Part shown: positions 47,837 to 55,953 of the stretch, piece by piece
How positions within the stretch are numbered: position 1 is the stretch's first letter
How the letters are laid out: each line of letters starts with the position of its first letter
Origin: Zhongshania sp.
Lineage (GTDB): Bacteria; Pseudomonadota; Gammaproteobacteria; Pseudomonadales; Spongiibacteraceae
NCBI RefSeq assembly: GCF_029212375.1
Contig: NZ_JARGNU010000002.1
Location: forward strand, 124,001 to 188,000
Reading direction: 5' to 3'
Length of the DNA stretch: 64,000 bases
Made by a program: the position numbers and the translations under genes
Notes under the pieces: model-generated
The model's database searches: none
Told to the model about the DNA's origin: nothing
The model's input: only the letters and a program-made list of their open reading frames with translations

Positions 47837-49150
47837 ATGGCCAGTACAACACACTCTTCTCTCGCCGCCGATATGCAAACGCCAGCGGGGCATTCACCAG
47901 TCGCCCCAGGCGAAATTGCCATCGGCGTGGTTATTGGCCGCGCCTCAGAACATTTTGACTTTTTTGTGTTTGGCATGGCCTGCGTATTGGTGTTTCCGAG
48001 CGTGTTTTTCCCCTTCGCCAGTACCTTAGAAGGTATGTTATACGGCTTTGCTATTTTCTCTATGGCGTTTGTCGCAAGGCCTTTTGGCACCGCGCTGTTT
48101 ATGAATATTCAGCGCCGCTGGGGGCGTAGTGTAAAGCTGAGTAGCTCCTTATTTTTGTTGGGCACCGCCACCGCCGGCATTGCGTTTTTGCCAGGTTATA
48201 ACAGCCTTGGTGGTGCCTCAATACTCCTGCTTGCCATGTTTCGTATTCTGCAAGGCTTTGCCCTTGGCGGCTCGTGGGACGGCCTGCCGTCGCTGCTGGT
48301 GCTCAATGCGCCGCCGGCCAAGCGCAGCTGGTACGCCATGATCGGCCAGCTTGGCGCACCTATCGGCTTTTTGATTGCCAACTTGCTGTTTTTCTATTTA
48401 ATTAGCAGCGTCAGCGCCGAAGATTTCCAAGCATGGGCATGGCGTTATCCCTTCTTTGTGGCCTTTGCAATTAATGTGGTTGCGCTGTTTGCGCGCCTGC
48501 GCCTAGTGCTCACCGAAGAGTACACCGCCGCCTTAGAAGAGAGTGAGCTGGAACCGATTAGCACCAGTGAAATGCTAGAGAAGCAAGGCCCCAATATTTT
48601 TCTGGGTGCCTTCGCGGCACTCGCCAGCTACGCCTTGTTTCATATTGTTACCATCTTTCCGCTGTCGTGGATCTCCTTGGGTGAGTCGCAATTAATTGGC
48701 AATGTGCTAATTGTGCAGGTGTTCGGCGCCTGTATTGGCATCTTTGCAACCGTCGCCTCTGGGGTGATTGCCGACCGCATTGGTAAACGCACCACAGTGT
48801 CGTTAATGGCGGTGCTGATTGCGATCTTTGCCCTGTTTACACCAATGCTCATGAGCGGTTCACCAGCAATGCAAGACACCTTCATATTGGTGGGCTTTGC
48901 GTTACTCGGTGTTTCTTACGGACAAGCCTCGGGCACCTTAACCGCTAATTTTGAGCGTCGCTTCCGCTACGCTGGGGCGGCACTGACCTCAGATTTTGCA
49001 TGGCTGTTTGGCGCCGCGTTCGCGCCGCTAATTGCCCTTGGTCTATCAGTGCATTTTGGGCTGATGGCAGTGAGTTTGTATTTGATCTCCGGCGCGCTCT
49101 GTACCTTGTTGGCACTGCGAATCAGTAAGCATTTGGAGGCGGCAGATTAA
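47837..49150 (+). CDS. MFS transporter, metabolite:H+ symporter (MHS) type
   Basis: 437-residue inner-membrane protein with twelve hydrophobic segments. The MHS pattern is visible: IGRASEHFDFFVFGMACVLVFPSVFFP in helix 1 (shown by parts at residues 38-60), FVARPFGTALF, RILQGFALGGSWDG, and the second-half loop IADRIGKRTTV. MHS proteins import organic acids, betaine or proline with protons. Substrate is not readable from sequence. Followed by a highly structured non-coding region. Confidence 0.85.
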   Translation: MASTTHSSLAADMQTPAGHSPVAPGEIAIGVVIGRASEHFDFFVFGMACVLVFPSVFFPFASTLEGMLYGFAIFSMAFVARPFGTALFMNIQRRWGRSVKLSSSLFLLGTATAGIAFLPGYNSLGGASILLLAMFRILQGFALGGSWDGLPSLLVLNAPPAKRSWYAMIGQLGAPIGFLIANLLFFYLISSVSAEDFQAWAWRYPFFVAFAINVVALFARLRLVLTEEYTAALEESELEPISTSEMLEKQGPNIFLGAFAALASYALFHIVTIFPLSWISLGESQLIGNVLIVQVFGACIGIFATVASGVIADRIGKRTTVSLMAVLIAIFALFTPMLMSGSPAMQDTFILVGFALLGVSYGQASGTLTANFERRFRYAGAALTSDFAWLFGAAFAPLIALGLSVHFGLMAVSLYLISGALCTLLALRISKHLEAAD

Positions 49151-49153
49151 AAA

Positions 49154-49288
49154 GGCCGCAACGCTACTTAGCGTTACTTAGGCGCCGGTGCGCGCCTGTC
49201 GCGTTGCGGCTAGCTTGCAAGCCCAAGCCCAGGTGAAGGCTCCTTAAGCCTTCTCACTCTATGCCAGCGCTACTGTTGCGCTGGCATA
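49154..49288. ncRNA. Candidate structured RNA or multi-hairpin 3' region
   Basis: Three structures follow each other: an outer 10-bp stem GCCGCAACGC (49155-49164) / GCGTTGCGGC (49201-49210) enclosing a GGCGC/GCGCC stem and an alternative AACGCT/AGCGTT stem; a 7-bp stem GAAGGCT/AGCCTTC (49235-49253); and an 11-bp stem TATGCCAGCGC/GCGCTGGCATA (49260-49288) with a 7-base loop. No U-tract follows the last. It could be the 3' end of the transporter mRNA or an independent RNA; no family is recognised. Confidence 0.4.
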
Positions 49289-49382
49289 TCAGTTCTAAAT
49301 AACAATTAGCTAAATTAGCGGTTCGCAATTAATTGCACGGCAAGCTCAATACCCCTAAATTTGTATCAGTAGCCCACTATTT

Positions 49383-49396
49383 TTGATTTACATCAA
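49383..49396 (+). promoter_or_regulatory. FNR/ANR box
   Basis: TTGATTTACATCAA matches the FNR/ANR consensus TTGAT-N4-ATCAA at all ten defined positions. Its centre is about 42 bases upstream of the transcription start expected from the TATATT at 49421-49426, the geometry of a class II activated promoter. Target: the PF10118 gene starting at 49487. Confidence 0.75.
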
Positions 49397-49434
49397 GTAA
49401 GCGCGACATTCAAAACAATCTATATTGATCTTAA

Positions 49435-49458
49435 GGTCAATAGTGGTAATTATTGACC
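49435..49458 (+). other. Inverted repeat in the 5' leader
   Basis: GGTCAATA / TATTGACC form a perfect 8-bp inverted repeat with an 8-base spacer between the predicted transcription start and the start codon of the PF10118 gene. It may be a second operator or an mRNA hairpin. Confidence 0.45.
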
Positions 49459-49486
49459 CATCGAAAATAACTAGGTGGGCAATAAC

Positions 49487-50347
49487 ATGAATATGATCGT
49501 ACGCAAAATCGAAGGTGACTTTTCTACCGCAAAAATTGACTGGATTCCCAATGATCCAGAGTTGGCGCAATTTTGGAACGCCGTTAGCTTAGGCCTTCCT
49601 TTGCTGGAAGGTTATATGATACGTGCCGTATCGCAAGCCAAGCGCGAACTTCCTGAATCGCGAGCTGATTTAAAAAATGACTGTGAAATGTTTTGTCGCC
49701 AAGAGGCAAATCACACCAAAGCCCATATGAAATTTAATGAGGTGGTTCGCGACAGCGGCCGGTACCCAAAGCTAGACGAACATATAGAGCGCTTGCGTGA
49801 TGATTACAAACGCATGGATGCATCGCGCGATGCCAAAGACGCCTTGCTCTACTCCGAAGGCTTTGAAACTGTGGGGCCAATTTTAGCGGCTTATTTTTTA
49901 GTGCAAGCAAATAAGCGGCTCACTGAGCAAGATGTTGACTTGGTTACTTTGTCTTTGTGGCGCTGGCATTTGTCTGAAGAATTTGAACATCGCTGCGTTG
50001 CATTTAATGCGGTTGAAGCGTTGTATGGCGCATATTGGGCGCGCATCGCTGGAATTGCCCGCGCCGGAACACACCTTGCTCGGTTCGCCATTTCACTAAG
50101 TGAATATATGCTTAGCGAAGATATAAAAGCCGGCAGAGTAGCCGGTGGCATGGCGGGGCGGCTTCGTAAAACGCGCTCATACGCTAGTATGCTCGGGTTT
50201 ATCATTCCTCGCGTCGCCAGTGCATGCATGCCATGGTACAACCCGAAAAACTTAAAATCGCCAGCGGGTTGCGATGCCGTGCTCAAAATTGCTTCCGAGA
50301 CCTTAGACCTTAATGCCATGGCCTTAAGAGCGCGAGACACAGTTTGA
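49487..50347 (+). CDS. PF10118-type predicted metal-dependent hydrolase
   Basis: 286-residue soluble protein; ATG chosen over a GTG four codons upstream because AGGTGG sits about 8 bases before it. Mostly helical. EMFCRQEANHTKAH (near residue 75) and WHLSEEFEHR (near residue 170) look like the two halves of an E..H / E..H di-metal site, the feature behind the family name. Reaction unknown. The FNR box upstream predicts induction at low oxygen, next to ompW, a gene often controlled by FNR. Confidence 0.75.
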   Translation: MNMIVRKIEGDFSTAKIDWIPNDPELAQFWNAVSLGLPLLEGYMIRAVSQAKRELPESRADLKNDCEMFCRQEANHTKAHMKFNEVVRDSGRYPKLDEHIERLRDDYKRMDASRDAKDALLYSEGFETVGPILAAYFLVQANKRLTEQDVDLVTLSLWRWHLSEEFEHRCVAFNAVEALYGAYWARIAGIARAGTHLARFAISLSEYMLSEDIKAGRVAGGMAGRLRKTRSYASMLGFIIPRVASACMPWYNPKNLKSPAGCDAVLKIASETLDLNAMALRARDTV

Positions 50348-50364
50348 AGTATTTGGAATAACAG

Positions 50365-50395
50365 CAACCGAGCTTGCGCCAGCTAAGCTCGGTTG
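50365..50395 (+). terminator. Hairpin downstream of the PF10118 gene
   Basis: A perfect 11-bp stem (CAACCGAGCTT / AAGCTCGGTTG) with a 9-base loop begins 18 bases after the stop codon. The U-tract after it is poor, so termination may be partial. Confidence 0.6.
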
Positions 50396-50695
50396 TTGCG
50401 TGCAAAATAGAAATTTTGAATTCCCTGTGCTTGGTCAATTGCTTCAATATTTGGAGTGGCTTTTTTACATTTTTATATGTGATCTTTTGTTTGTAAAAGC
50501 AATTTAAATTGTCTTTATACGTCCCGTCATTTCGTATGTAAGAAAGTATAACTCCTCTGGCCTTGTCTCGTTAATAACGCCATTTCATGCAGCAATTAAA
50601 TTCTAATTGTCATGGATCAATTTTTTAAATAATGCTTCGGTGTTTAATAGTGGCGTTGAAAAATATTAATTTAATTCTGTTTGGGGAGAGTTGCT
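50396..50695 (+). promoter_or_regulatory. AT-rich leader/promoter region of ompW
   Basis: 300 bases without a gene, clearly richer in A/T than the flanks. At 50607-50620 TTGTCATGGATCAA is a partial FNR-type site (one half perfect, the other 3 of 5). No unambiguous -35/-10 pair is evident. Confidence 0.4.
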
Positions 50696-51376
50696 ATGAA
50701 AAAAATAGGCGCGTCTGCGTGTTTGGTTGTGGGAGTTGGTTTGTCCTGTTCTGTATTTGCATATGAAGCTGGCGATTGGATTGTGCGAGCGGGTGTTACG
50801 CAAGTAGCGCCAGATGAGTCAAGCTCGGTGGTTAGCGTTAATGGTGACAATGGCGCGGCGTTAGGAACCCAGAGTGGGGTGAGTGTCGATACCAATGAAC
50901 AGTTGGGTTTAAATATTCAGTACATGCTGTCTAAACAATTGGGTATCGAATTGCTTGCAGCAACACCCTTTAAGCATAAAATTAGTGGGTCTGGAGACTT
51001 AGCCGGTCTTGATATTGGTGAGACAAAACAATTGCCGCCAACACTGAGCGCAGTGTATTACTTTGACACCCATTCAGCACTTATGCCCTATTTAGGCGCC
51101 GGCATAAATTACACCGCATTTTTTGATGAAAAGCCAAGCGCTACATTAAAGTCAGCACTCGGTGCCAACAAAATGGATTTAGATAATTCGTTTGGATTTG
51201 CCGTTCAGGTAGGTGTTGATTACAAAATTAATAATCAGTGGTTGGTGAATGCCTCGGTGCGTAAAATCGATATTGAAACCGATGCCGCTATCGATCTCAA
51301 CAACGGCGACAAAGTCGACGTAAATGTCGATATCGATCCCTTTGTTTACACCTTGTCTGTGGGCTATGTTTTTTAA
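50696..51376 (+). CDS. ompW: OmpW family outer-membrane protein
   Basis: 226 residues; ATG with a strong GGGGAGAG site. Signal peptide ends near SVFAYEA. The eight-stranded barrel pattern of OmpW is seen: WIVRAGVTQVAPD, LGLNIQYMLSKQLGIELLAATPFKH, LPPTLSAVYYF and PYLGAGINYT, with a terminal aromatic (VGYVF). OmpW forms a small channel for hydrophobic compounds and is often induced at low oxygen. It stands alone. Confidence 0.92.
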   Translation: MKKIGASACLVVGVGLSCSVFAYEAGDWIVRAGVTQVAPDESSSVVSVNGDNGAALGTQSGVSVDTNEQLGLNIQYMLSKQLGIELLAATPFKHKISGSGDLAGLDIGETKQLPPTLSAVYYFDTHSALMPYLGAGINYTAFFDEKPSATLKSALGANKMDLDNSFGFAVQVGVDYKINNQWLVNASVRKIDIETDAAIDLNNGDKVDVNVDIDPFVYTLSVGYVF

Positions 51377-51541
51377 AAGTCAGGAAATTGGCGGTGGGGC
51401 TTGGCCGCTAAAGCGCTGAAAGCCCCATGTTAAGCTGTAGTAATCGGTGCCTGCTGGATTCAGTCTCTTAATAGATTGGCCAGCGGGATTTGCGCTGGCG
51501 CATTTTATAACGCTAATAGAAAGTTTTTTGATAAGTATTTT

Positions 51542-51766
51542 TTACTTATTGTCTGGGTGCGGTGAGGGTAGTATTCGGCTAACTCTGTCGACTAGTGTTA
51601 CCAATATATACTCCTCAAAGTCGTCGCTAGGATCAAATGAGCCCCGATAACTCTCATTAAAGGTAGTTAATACGTCGTCAATACTTAGTTCGCTTTTGCC
51701 GGTATCGATACTGGCCAATTTATCTATAAGTTCAACTGCATTATTCCAAAAAGCCAAGTTACGCAT
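51542..51766 (-). CDS. Small unknown protein coupled to the Rnk-like gene
   Basis: 74 residues, start ATG with AGGAG at good spacing and 8-base overlap with the end of the upstream gene. Acidic, soluble, helical (NAVELIDKLASID, FEEYILVTLVDRVSRIL). I do not recognise the family. Tight coupling to the Rnk-like regulator suggests a related role. Confidence 0.6.
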   Translation of the reverse strand: MRNLAFWNNAVELIDKLASIDTGKSELSIDDVLTTFNESYRGSFDPSDDFEEYILVTLVDRVSRILPSPHPDNK

Positions 51767-52157
51767 TGGATAACTCCTTTGTGGTGGGCAATACCTTTTC
51801 AATTATTAACGTTGTTGATTCACCGCGTAAAAGCGGCCATTCAATTACCGCGCCCACTCGGGCGCCGATAAGCGCTATTCCGACTGGCGAAAGGATAGAT
51901 ATACGCATCTCGGTAACACTAGATTCCCATGGCATCACAATGGTAACAATGCGTTGGCTGCCCGTTTGTACGTCGTTGAAATGTGTTTCACTGTAAAGTG
52001 AAACTATGTCGAAAGGCATTTGTGCGTCGGGCCAAACCTCGGCTCTCGATAATTCTCTGTCAAGTGCCGCGGTGGCGTCGGACCGACTAACATAAACAAG
52101 TCGCGACAATTTTTCGTAGTCTGACTCAGAAATAATCAATTCATTTTCAATAGGCAT
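51759..52157 (-). CDS. rnk: Nucleoside diphosphate kinase regulator (Rnk/GreA C-domain family)
   Basis: 132 residues. Short N-terminal helical part, then a GreA/GreB C-terminal-type domain: FDIVSLYSETHF, IVTIVMPWES, ILSPVGIALIGARVGAVIEWPL. Rnk binds RNA polymerase and lacks the long coiled coil of Gre factors. ATG preceded by GAGGG. Promoter region lies in the 695-bp gap to the right. Confidence 0.85.
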   Translation of the reverse strand: MPIENELIISESDYEKLSRLVYVSRSDATAALDRELSRAEVWPDAQMPFDIVSLYSETHFNDVQTGSQRIVTIVMPWESSVTEMRISILSPVGIALIGARVGAVIEWPLLRGESTTLIIEKVLPTTKELSNA

Positions 52158-52852
52158 AAGAAACCCTCACCCAACAAAAAGCAGTGCACGCAAAAATTAA
52201 GCCCGAGTCTTTACAAAACTCAGCGGCATAAGTTTATTTAATAGAGTATTTTCGGGCGATTAAGACAGTACTGCGCTTAACCGCCAATAGGGAGGAAGGC
52301 GCTAACGGGGTAGAGTTCCCGTACGCCTAAGGAGAGCTGCGAAGATGAGTGTAGTAGTATGTTCATGGTTGAAGAATACTACGTTTGAAAACGATAGCAA
52401 GTGATTTGCACATGGTTTTCAGAGCGGGCGCATTCGAATTTATGAGCGGTCTTAATTAACAGTAAACATCAATCAGTAAAGTAACTTGTCTACCATGGCG
52501 AAACTTGTTGAGGGCGAGTAGGGCGCAAACAAAGCACTTGCAAGCGCGAGCATTTAAATGCCAGCAAAGGAGTAATAGTGAGCCGGTTCGGCGGCCGAGC
52601 CAAATGTCTGTGAATAGTGGTTTTATATGGGGAGCGTATTAATTTTTGCTGCGTTCAGCACTATACTCGGTGTCGCTTACTTCAGTGTTCCGGCATAGTC
52701 GAATTCAACCTGCTGGAAACTCAGTTGGCGCTACCACTTTTTGAATGGCTGCTATTTGATCATTTCGGCTCGTTTAAAAAGCGTAGTAATCTTAGTTTAG
52801 GTGAATGATTTTCAATAGCTGGGCTATTGAAAATAGTTAGAAGGGAAAAGGA
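52158..52852. other. 695-bp non-coding region with possible structured element
   Basis: No convincing gene. At 52297-52328 an AGGCG/CGCCT stem encloses a CGGG/CCCG stem. Immediately after it is AAGGAG and a 19-codon reading frame at 52345-52404, which could be a leader peptide. A strong hairpin lies at 52808-52834. A 63-codon frame at 52617-52808 lacks support. This region marks the left edge of the accessory stretch. Confidence 0.5.
52808..52834 (+). other. 12-bp perfect hairpin before the DUF3137-like gene
   Basis: ATTTTCAATAGC / GCTATTGAAAAT with a TGG loop, ending 18 bases before the start codon and just upstream of its ribosome site (AAGGGAAAAGGA). Position suggests an operator or a leader hairpin that controls the operon. 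Confidence 0.6.
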
Positions 52853-53926
52853 ATGTCCCATAATCAAAAGCTAAACGCACTATTAAAGTCGGTTCGCGGC
52901 GCTAAGGCTAACTCAAACACGCAAGATGATGCCGCGCGAATAGTCACCCAGTTGAGAGCGCTAGGTGGGCCAATACGCTACGAAGATAGCGGCAAGCTCG
53001 GGTTGGGGTTGTTCTTGCTCGGTATAGGGGCCTATGGTCATATCCTTGGGTCGGAACGAGGTTACCCGATAGGCCCAGATGGTACGTCGGGTTCTAGCGT
53101 GCTTATCTATAACGTCGCGATAGCTCTGGCTGCGTGCTTTATTCTGTTTTGGTTTTTCCGGCGGCGCAAAGCCCAAAAATTTGTACAAGAAGTTTATGAA
53201 AATGCAGCCCTAGCAAGTTATGGCCTTAACGACGAACCCATACCTAAGCTGAAGGACTGGGATAGGAATTTTCATGAATTTAACCGAGGCAACCATTCCC
53301 GCGAGATAATGTACTGCAGATCAGCAGCGGGGCGCGGCGAGAGCGGGCGTGAAGCATATTCGCTTTTCCGATTTCATTGGGTAGTGTGTGAGGAGCGGCA
53401 AGTCACTGAGACTGATCACAACGGCCACTCTACAAGTAAAACAGAGACCACCTACTATCATTACGATCGGTATGGAGTGTTGGTTGAAGGCAATTTTAGC
53501 GGTATACAGATCAGCTCTGATGCGCCAAATAGCAAGTACAAATTACAATACCGACCAGCCTCTGTCGCGTTCAATCGGCTCTACAAACTTCGATGTGTTG
53601 AGGAGATGCAAACTGCCAAGTTTCTTAAACCATCCATTGTTATTGCTCTTGAGGCGGCCGTTACCCAGCTGAAGAATCCAAACTTGGAATTTGGCTTGAA
53701 CGGCCAGATATGCCTAACTTGGGAGAGTGATCCGTTCAATGTTCGAACCGTTATGCGATCAAAAGATAGGGCTGAGGAGCTAGCGAAAATTATCGAAGAT
53801 GGTGCAAAAATGCCTATTTTAGATGTAGCGCTTGAGCTGGTAGCGCTGATTCAGCGACACACTCAGTCCAATTTTTCGGCACTGAACAACGATAATACTT
53901 GGGAATCCAATCAAGGAGTGAAGTAA
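52853..53926 (+). CDS. DUF3137-like membrane protein
   Basis: 357 residues. Two hydrophobic helices (near residues 48-65 and 85-105) follow a soluble N-terminus; the rest is cytosolic. The stretch GVLVEGNFSGIQISSD, and SVAFNRLYKLRCVEEMQTAKFLKPS after it, resemble the DUF3137 domain, whose members often sit beside lemA as here. An alternating polar segment (RQVTETDHNGHSTSKTETT) lies in the middle. The stop overlaps the lemA start by one base. Function unknown; the family link is from pattern memory. Confidence 0.6.
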   Translation: MSHNQKLNALLKSVRGAKANSNTQDDAARIVTQLRALGGPIRYEDSGKLGLGLFLLGIGAYGHILGSERGYPIGPDGTSGSSVLIYNVAIALAACFILFWFFRRRKAQKFVQEVYENAALASYGLNDEPIPKLKDWDRNFHEFNRGNHSREIMYCRSAAGRGESGREAYSLFRFHWVVCEERQVTETDHNGHSTSKTETTYYHYDRYGVLVEGNFSGIQISSDAPNSKYKLQYRPASVAFNRLYKLRCVEEMQTAKFLKPSIVIALEAAVTQLKNPNLEFGLNGQICLTWESDPFNVRTVMRSKDRAEELAKIIEDGAKMPILDVALELVALIQRHTQSNFSALNNDNTWESNQGVK

Positions 53927-54498
53927 TGAGCGACACGATAATTCTGGCTTTAATTGCTGTCATCGGCATTGTTGTACTGATTTGGTTTTACAACCAGATT
54001 GTAAGCGGGCGCAATGCCATTCAGCGTGCGTGGTCTGATGTTATTGTTCAGGAGCGACAAAAGCTGAAAGTGATTCCCGAGCTGGAGCGGATCGTTGAGG
54101 AGCATAAGGCTTATGAATCTGGCGTGTTAGAAAAGCTAACTGAAATGCGTGCTGCAGTTACTCAGCTTGCCAGCGACACAGTAGATACAGATGCCCTTAA
54201 GACTGCGGAATCGAAGACGAAGTCTGCGCTTTCTGGTCTCAAAGTTGCCATGGAGGCCTATCCAGATCTAAAGACCGCCAGCCTTATGAACAATCTTATG
54301 CGTGAAATTGCTGATCAGCAGGATAATATTGCCGCCGCCATCCGCATTTTTAACCAGAATGTAGAGTTATTTAACAACAGTATTGAAACTTTTCCAGGCT
54401 CTGCGGTAAATAAGCGCATCAACAAAGAAAAGCGCCAGCGCTCTTTCGACGACAATGAGGCCGCGTCTGGCCTCTCGTTCCGTCCCGGTGCGGAGTAG
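53926..54498 (+). CDS. lemA: LemA family protein
   Basis: 190 residues; ATG in a TAATG overlap with AGGAG upstream. One N-terminal membrane helix (residues 4-24), then a helical coiled domain with the LemA signature YNQIVSGRNAIQRAWSDVIVQERQKLKVIPEL and a matching FNQNVELFNNSIETFPG near the end. LemA proteins are membrane-anchored with the helical part outside; their role is unclear. Partner gene is the DUF3137-like gene upstream. Confidence 0.9.
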   Translation: MSDTIILALIAVIGIVVLIWFYNQIVSGRNAIQRAWSDVIVQERQKLKVIPELERIVEEHKAYESGVLEKLTEMRAAVTQLASDTVDTDALKTAESKTKSALSGLKVAMEAYPDLKTASLMNNLMREIADQQDNIAAAIRIFNQNVELFNNSIETFPGSAVNKRINKEKRQRSFDDNEAASGLSFRPGAE

Positions 54499-54600
54499 TC
54501 GACCTAGGGAATGCACCCCGAAGGTGTAGCGGGCGTCGCGATTGCTCAGATGTATATGGATATAATTAACCAACTACCAATCTCTAGAAGGAGCTAGTAT

Positions 54601-55134
54601 ATGTCAGAATTTCCTAGCGGTGATTTTACAATTACTAACATCGATACTGAGCGCAAGATTCGGGTAGTACTTGCTGACTCTGAAGAATATGAGGATTATC
54701 AGCTGGGCAACACCTATACCACGGTCGTAACTGGAAAGCCGCATTTAATGTTGGAATACGATGATGAGGATGAGGAAGAAGCGCCGCCGGAATTAGAGAC
54801 GCTGTGGTGTTTCAACGATAGCGTAGACTCATACGGTAAGGTTCGTGCCACTCTAGTCAGTGTCGCTGTTAAAGAGAAACAAAACATCGGTAGTTATGTC
54901 ATCGGTATTACAAGTCATCCAGCACGGCGAGTGAAAACCACCGACCCACAACTTGAATTGATGATGCCTAATTTTTGGACGGGGAGTTTTAAACAATGGC
55001 ACGAATTTGCGCTCAATATTGACGACTTCATCCTTCAGGCCCCCGTACCAAAATTTTGGACAGAGAGAGAGTGCTTGGCAAGTGTTTGTAAAGATGGGTT
55101 TCGCTCCACCTTATTCGACGCCAGGCTTGATTGA
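54601..55134 (+). CDS. Unknown acidic protein (possibly 5' part of a frameshifted gene)
   Basis: 177 residues, ATG with AAGGAG at good spacing. Soluble, with an acidic run EYDDEDEEEAPPELE near residue 60 and Trp-rich segments (NFWTGSFKQWHEF, PKFWTERE). No family recognised. The last 14 codons overlap another reading frame whose protein sequence looks more natural there (GFAPPYSTPGLIESLEALP). This suggests the two frames may be one gene split by a one-base shift near 55100. It follows lemA by 102 bases. Confidence 0.55.
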   Translation: MSEFPSGDFTITNIDTERKIRVVLADSEEYEDYQLGNTYTTVVTGKPHLMLEYDDEDEEEAPPELETLWCFNDSVDSYGKVRATLVSVAVKEKQNIGSYVIGITSHPARRVKTTDPQLELMMPNFWTGSFKQWHEFALNIDDFILQAPVPKFWTERECLASVCKDGFRSTLFDARLD

Positions 55135-55492
55135 ATCGCTGGAAGCTCTGCCGGTACCACACGAGTTGAAAAGTGGTACGCCCATTATGGAATTACTTGG
55201 TAGCGCTAAAAACTATTACGAATACTACCGTTTATCAGACGCACGAAAGGGCACTCCTCAGGGTGGTACGACCGAGCTTACCGGTGCTGGCACTGATTCG
55301 AGCTACAGTGGCATGAACAAGTGCTGGCAGACAGATGGTGCCTATATCTGGAGCGTTGGCGGAGGGGATGGAAGCGGAGGTCCAATTGAATCCGAATCCT
55401 ACCTCACGGACCTAGACCGCGACGATTACAACTCTTTGGTGGGACTCCCAAAGGGGAAATATGGGCAACGGTGGATATTTAAGCCGGTGTAA
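55094..55492 (+). CDS. Unknown protein (possibly 3' part of a frameshifted gene)
   Basis: 132 residues if started at the ATG shown, which has no good ribosome site and lies inside the preceding gene in the +1 frame. Contains a Gly/Ser-rich segment (SVGGGDGSGGPIESES) and ends GQRWIFKPV. Either a separate, translationally coupled gene or the remainder of the 177-residue gene after a frameshift. No family recognised. Confidence 0.5.
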   Translation: MGFAPPYSTPGLIESLEALPVPHELKSGTPIMELLGSAKNYYEYYRLSDARKGTPQGGTTELTGAGTDSSYSGMNKCWQTDGAYIWSVGGGDGSGGPIESESYLTDLDRDDYNSLVGLPKGKYGQRWIFKPV

Positions 55493-55847
55493 TGCTCACT
55501 GAGCGATAAGCCGCGGCCTACAAATGAAAGCTGTTGGCCGGCCATTCTGGCTCTATGTGGTAGTTCCGGCCTTTAGTCATAATGTACCTAGTGGTGATGG
55601 ACGGATTGCATGGGCTAGGTTGCGTAGTGAAAGCCCCCCTGTGCAATAGCATCGGCTATTCGCGTTTGGTGTCGGATTAAAGCCAAGTTTCGGCACTGAA
55701 TTCAGCAAAATGAGGGATTTGACTCAAAGATTAAAGTCCGCCGGACTAGATACTGATTTGCTATAGCAGGACGCTAAATGTCATATAAAACAAATGGATA
55801 TAGAGAAATTGACGTCTGGCGTCAGCGATCTTTGGTTTATAAGGTGG

Positions 55848-55875
55848 TTGACATTAATTGCTTAAGGTCTAAAAT
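55848..55875 (+). promoter_or_regulatory. Sigma-70 promoter for the Abi_2 gene
   Basis: Perfect -35 TTGACA, 16-base spacer and -10 TAAAAT (5 of 6 consensus bases). Predicted start of transcription near 55883, giving a leader of about 71 bases before the Abi_2 start codon. Confidence 0.7.
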
Positions 55876-55882
55876 TACCCGC

Positions 55883-55953
55883 AACAACACCCCTCCCGCT
55901 ACCCGTAAGATCAGCGCCCTGCGAGGGGTTACTTGTTTCTGGGGGGCTGAAAA
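55883..55953 (+). ncRNA. Structured leader or candidate antitoxin RNA of the Abi_2 gene
   Basis: The transcribed leader contains a 7-bp stem ACCCCTC (55889-55895) / GAGGGGT (55923-55929) enclosing a 4-bp stem CGCT/AGCG (55897-55900 / 55913-55916) with a 12-base loop. A G6 run follows (55941-55946) that doubles as the ribosome site. The nested fold could mask translation or act as a separate RNA. Related AbiF-type HEPN proteins are reported to be paired with adjacent small RNAs. The assignment is inference. Confidence 0.35.

Larger units (their letters stand above)
49151..49486. other. Intergenic region with nested hairpins and an FNR-type promoter
   Basis: 336 bases without a gene. The left part (49154-49288) contains several inverted repeats, listed separately; the right part (49383-49458) contains an FNR box, a -10-like TATATT at 49421-49426 and a further inverted repeat before the next start codon. 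Confidence 0.6.
55493..55953. other. Non-coding region upstream of the Abi_2 gene
   Basis: 461 bases without a convincing gene. It holds short palindromes (TGGCCGGCCA at 55535-55544; AGTCCG-C-CGGACT at 55735-55747), the promoter at 55848-55875 and the structured leader after it. A 59-codon frame (55778-55957) ends in an ATGA overlap with the Abi_2 gene but is crossed by the promoter, so I do not call it as a gene. Confidence 0.5.

Noticed and set aside
52617-52808. 63-codon frame on the plus strand in the 695-bp gap
   Set aside because: No ribosome site, Cys/Leu-rich composition unlike the neighbours, and it ends in the hairpin before the DUF3137-like gene.
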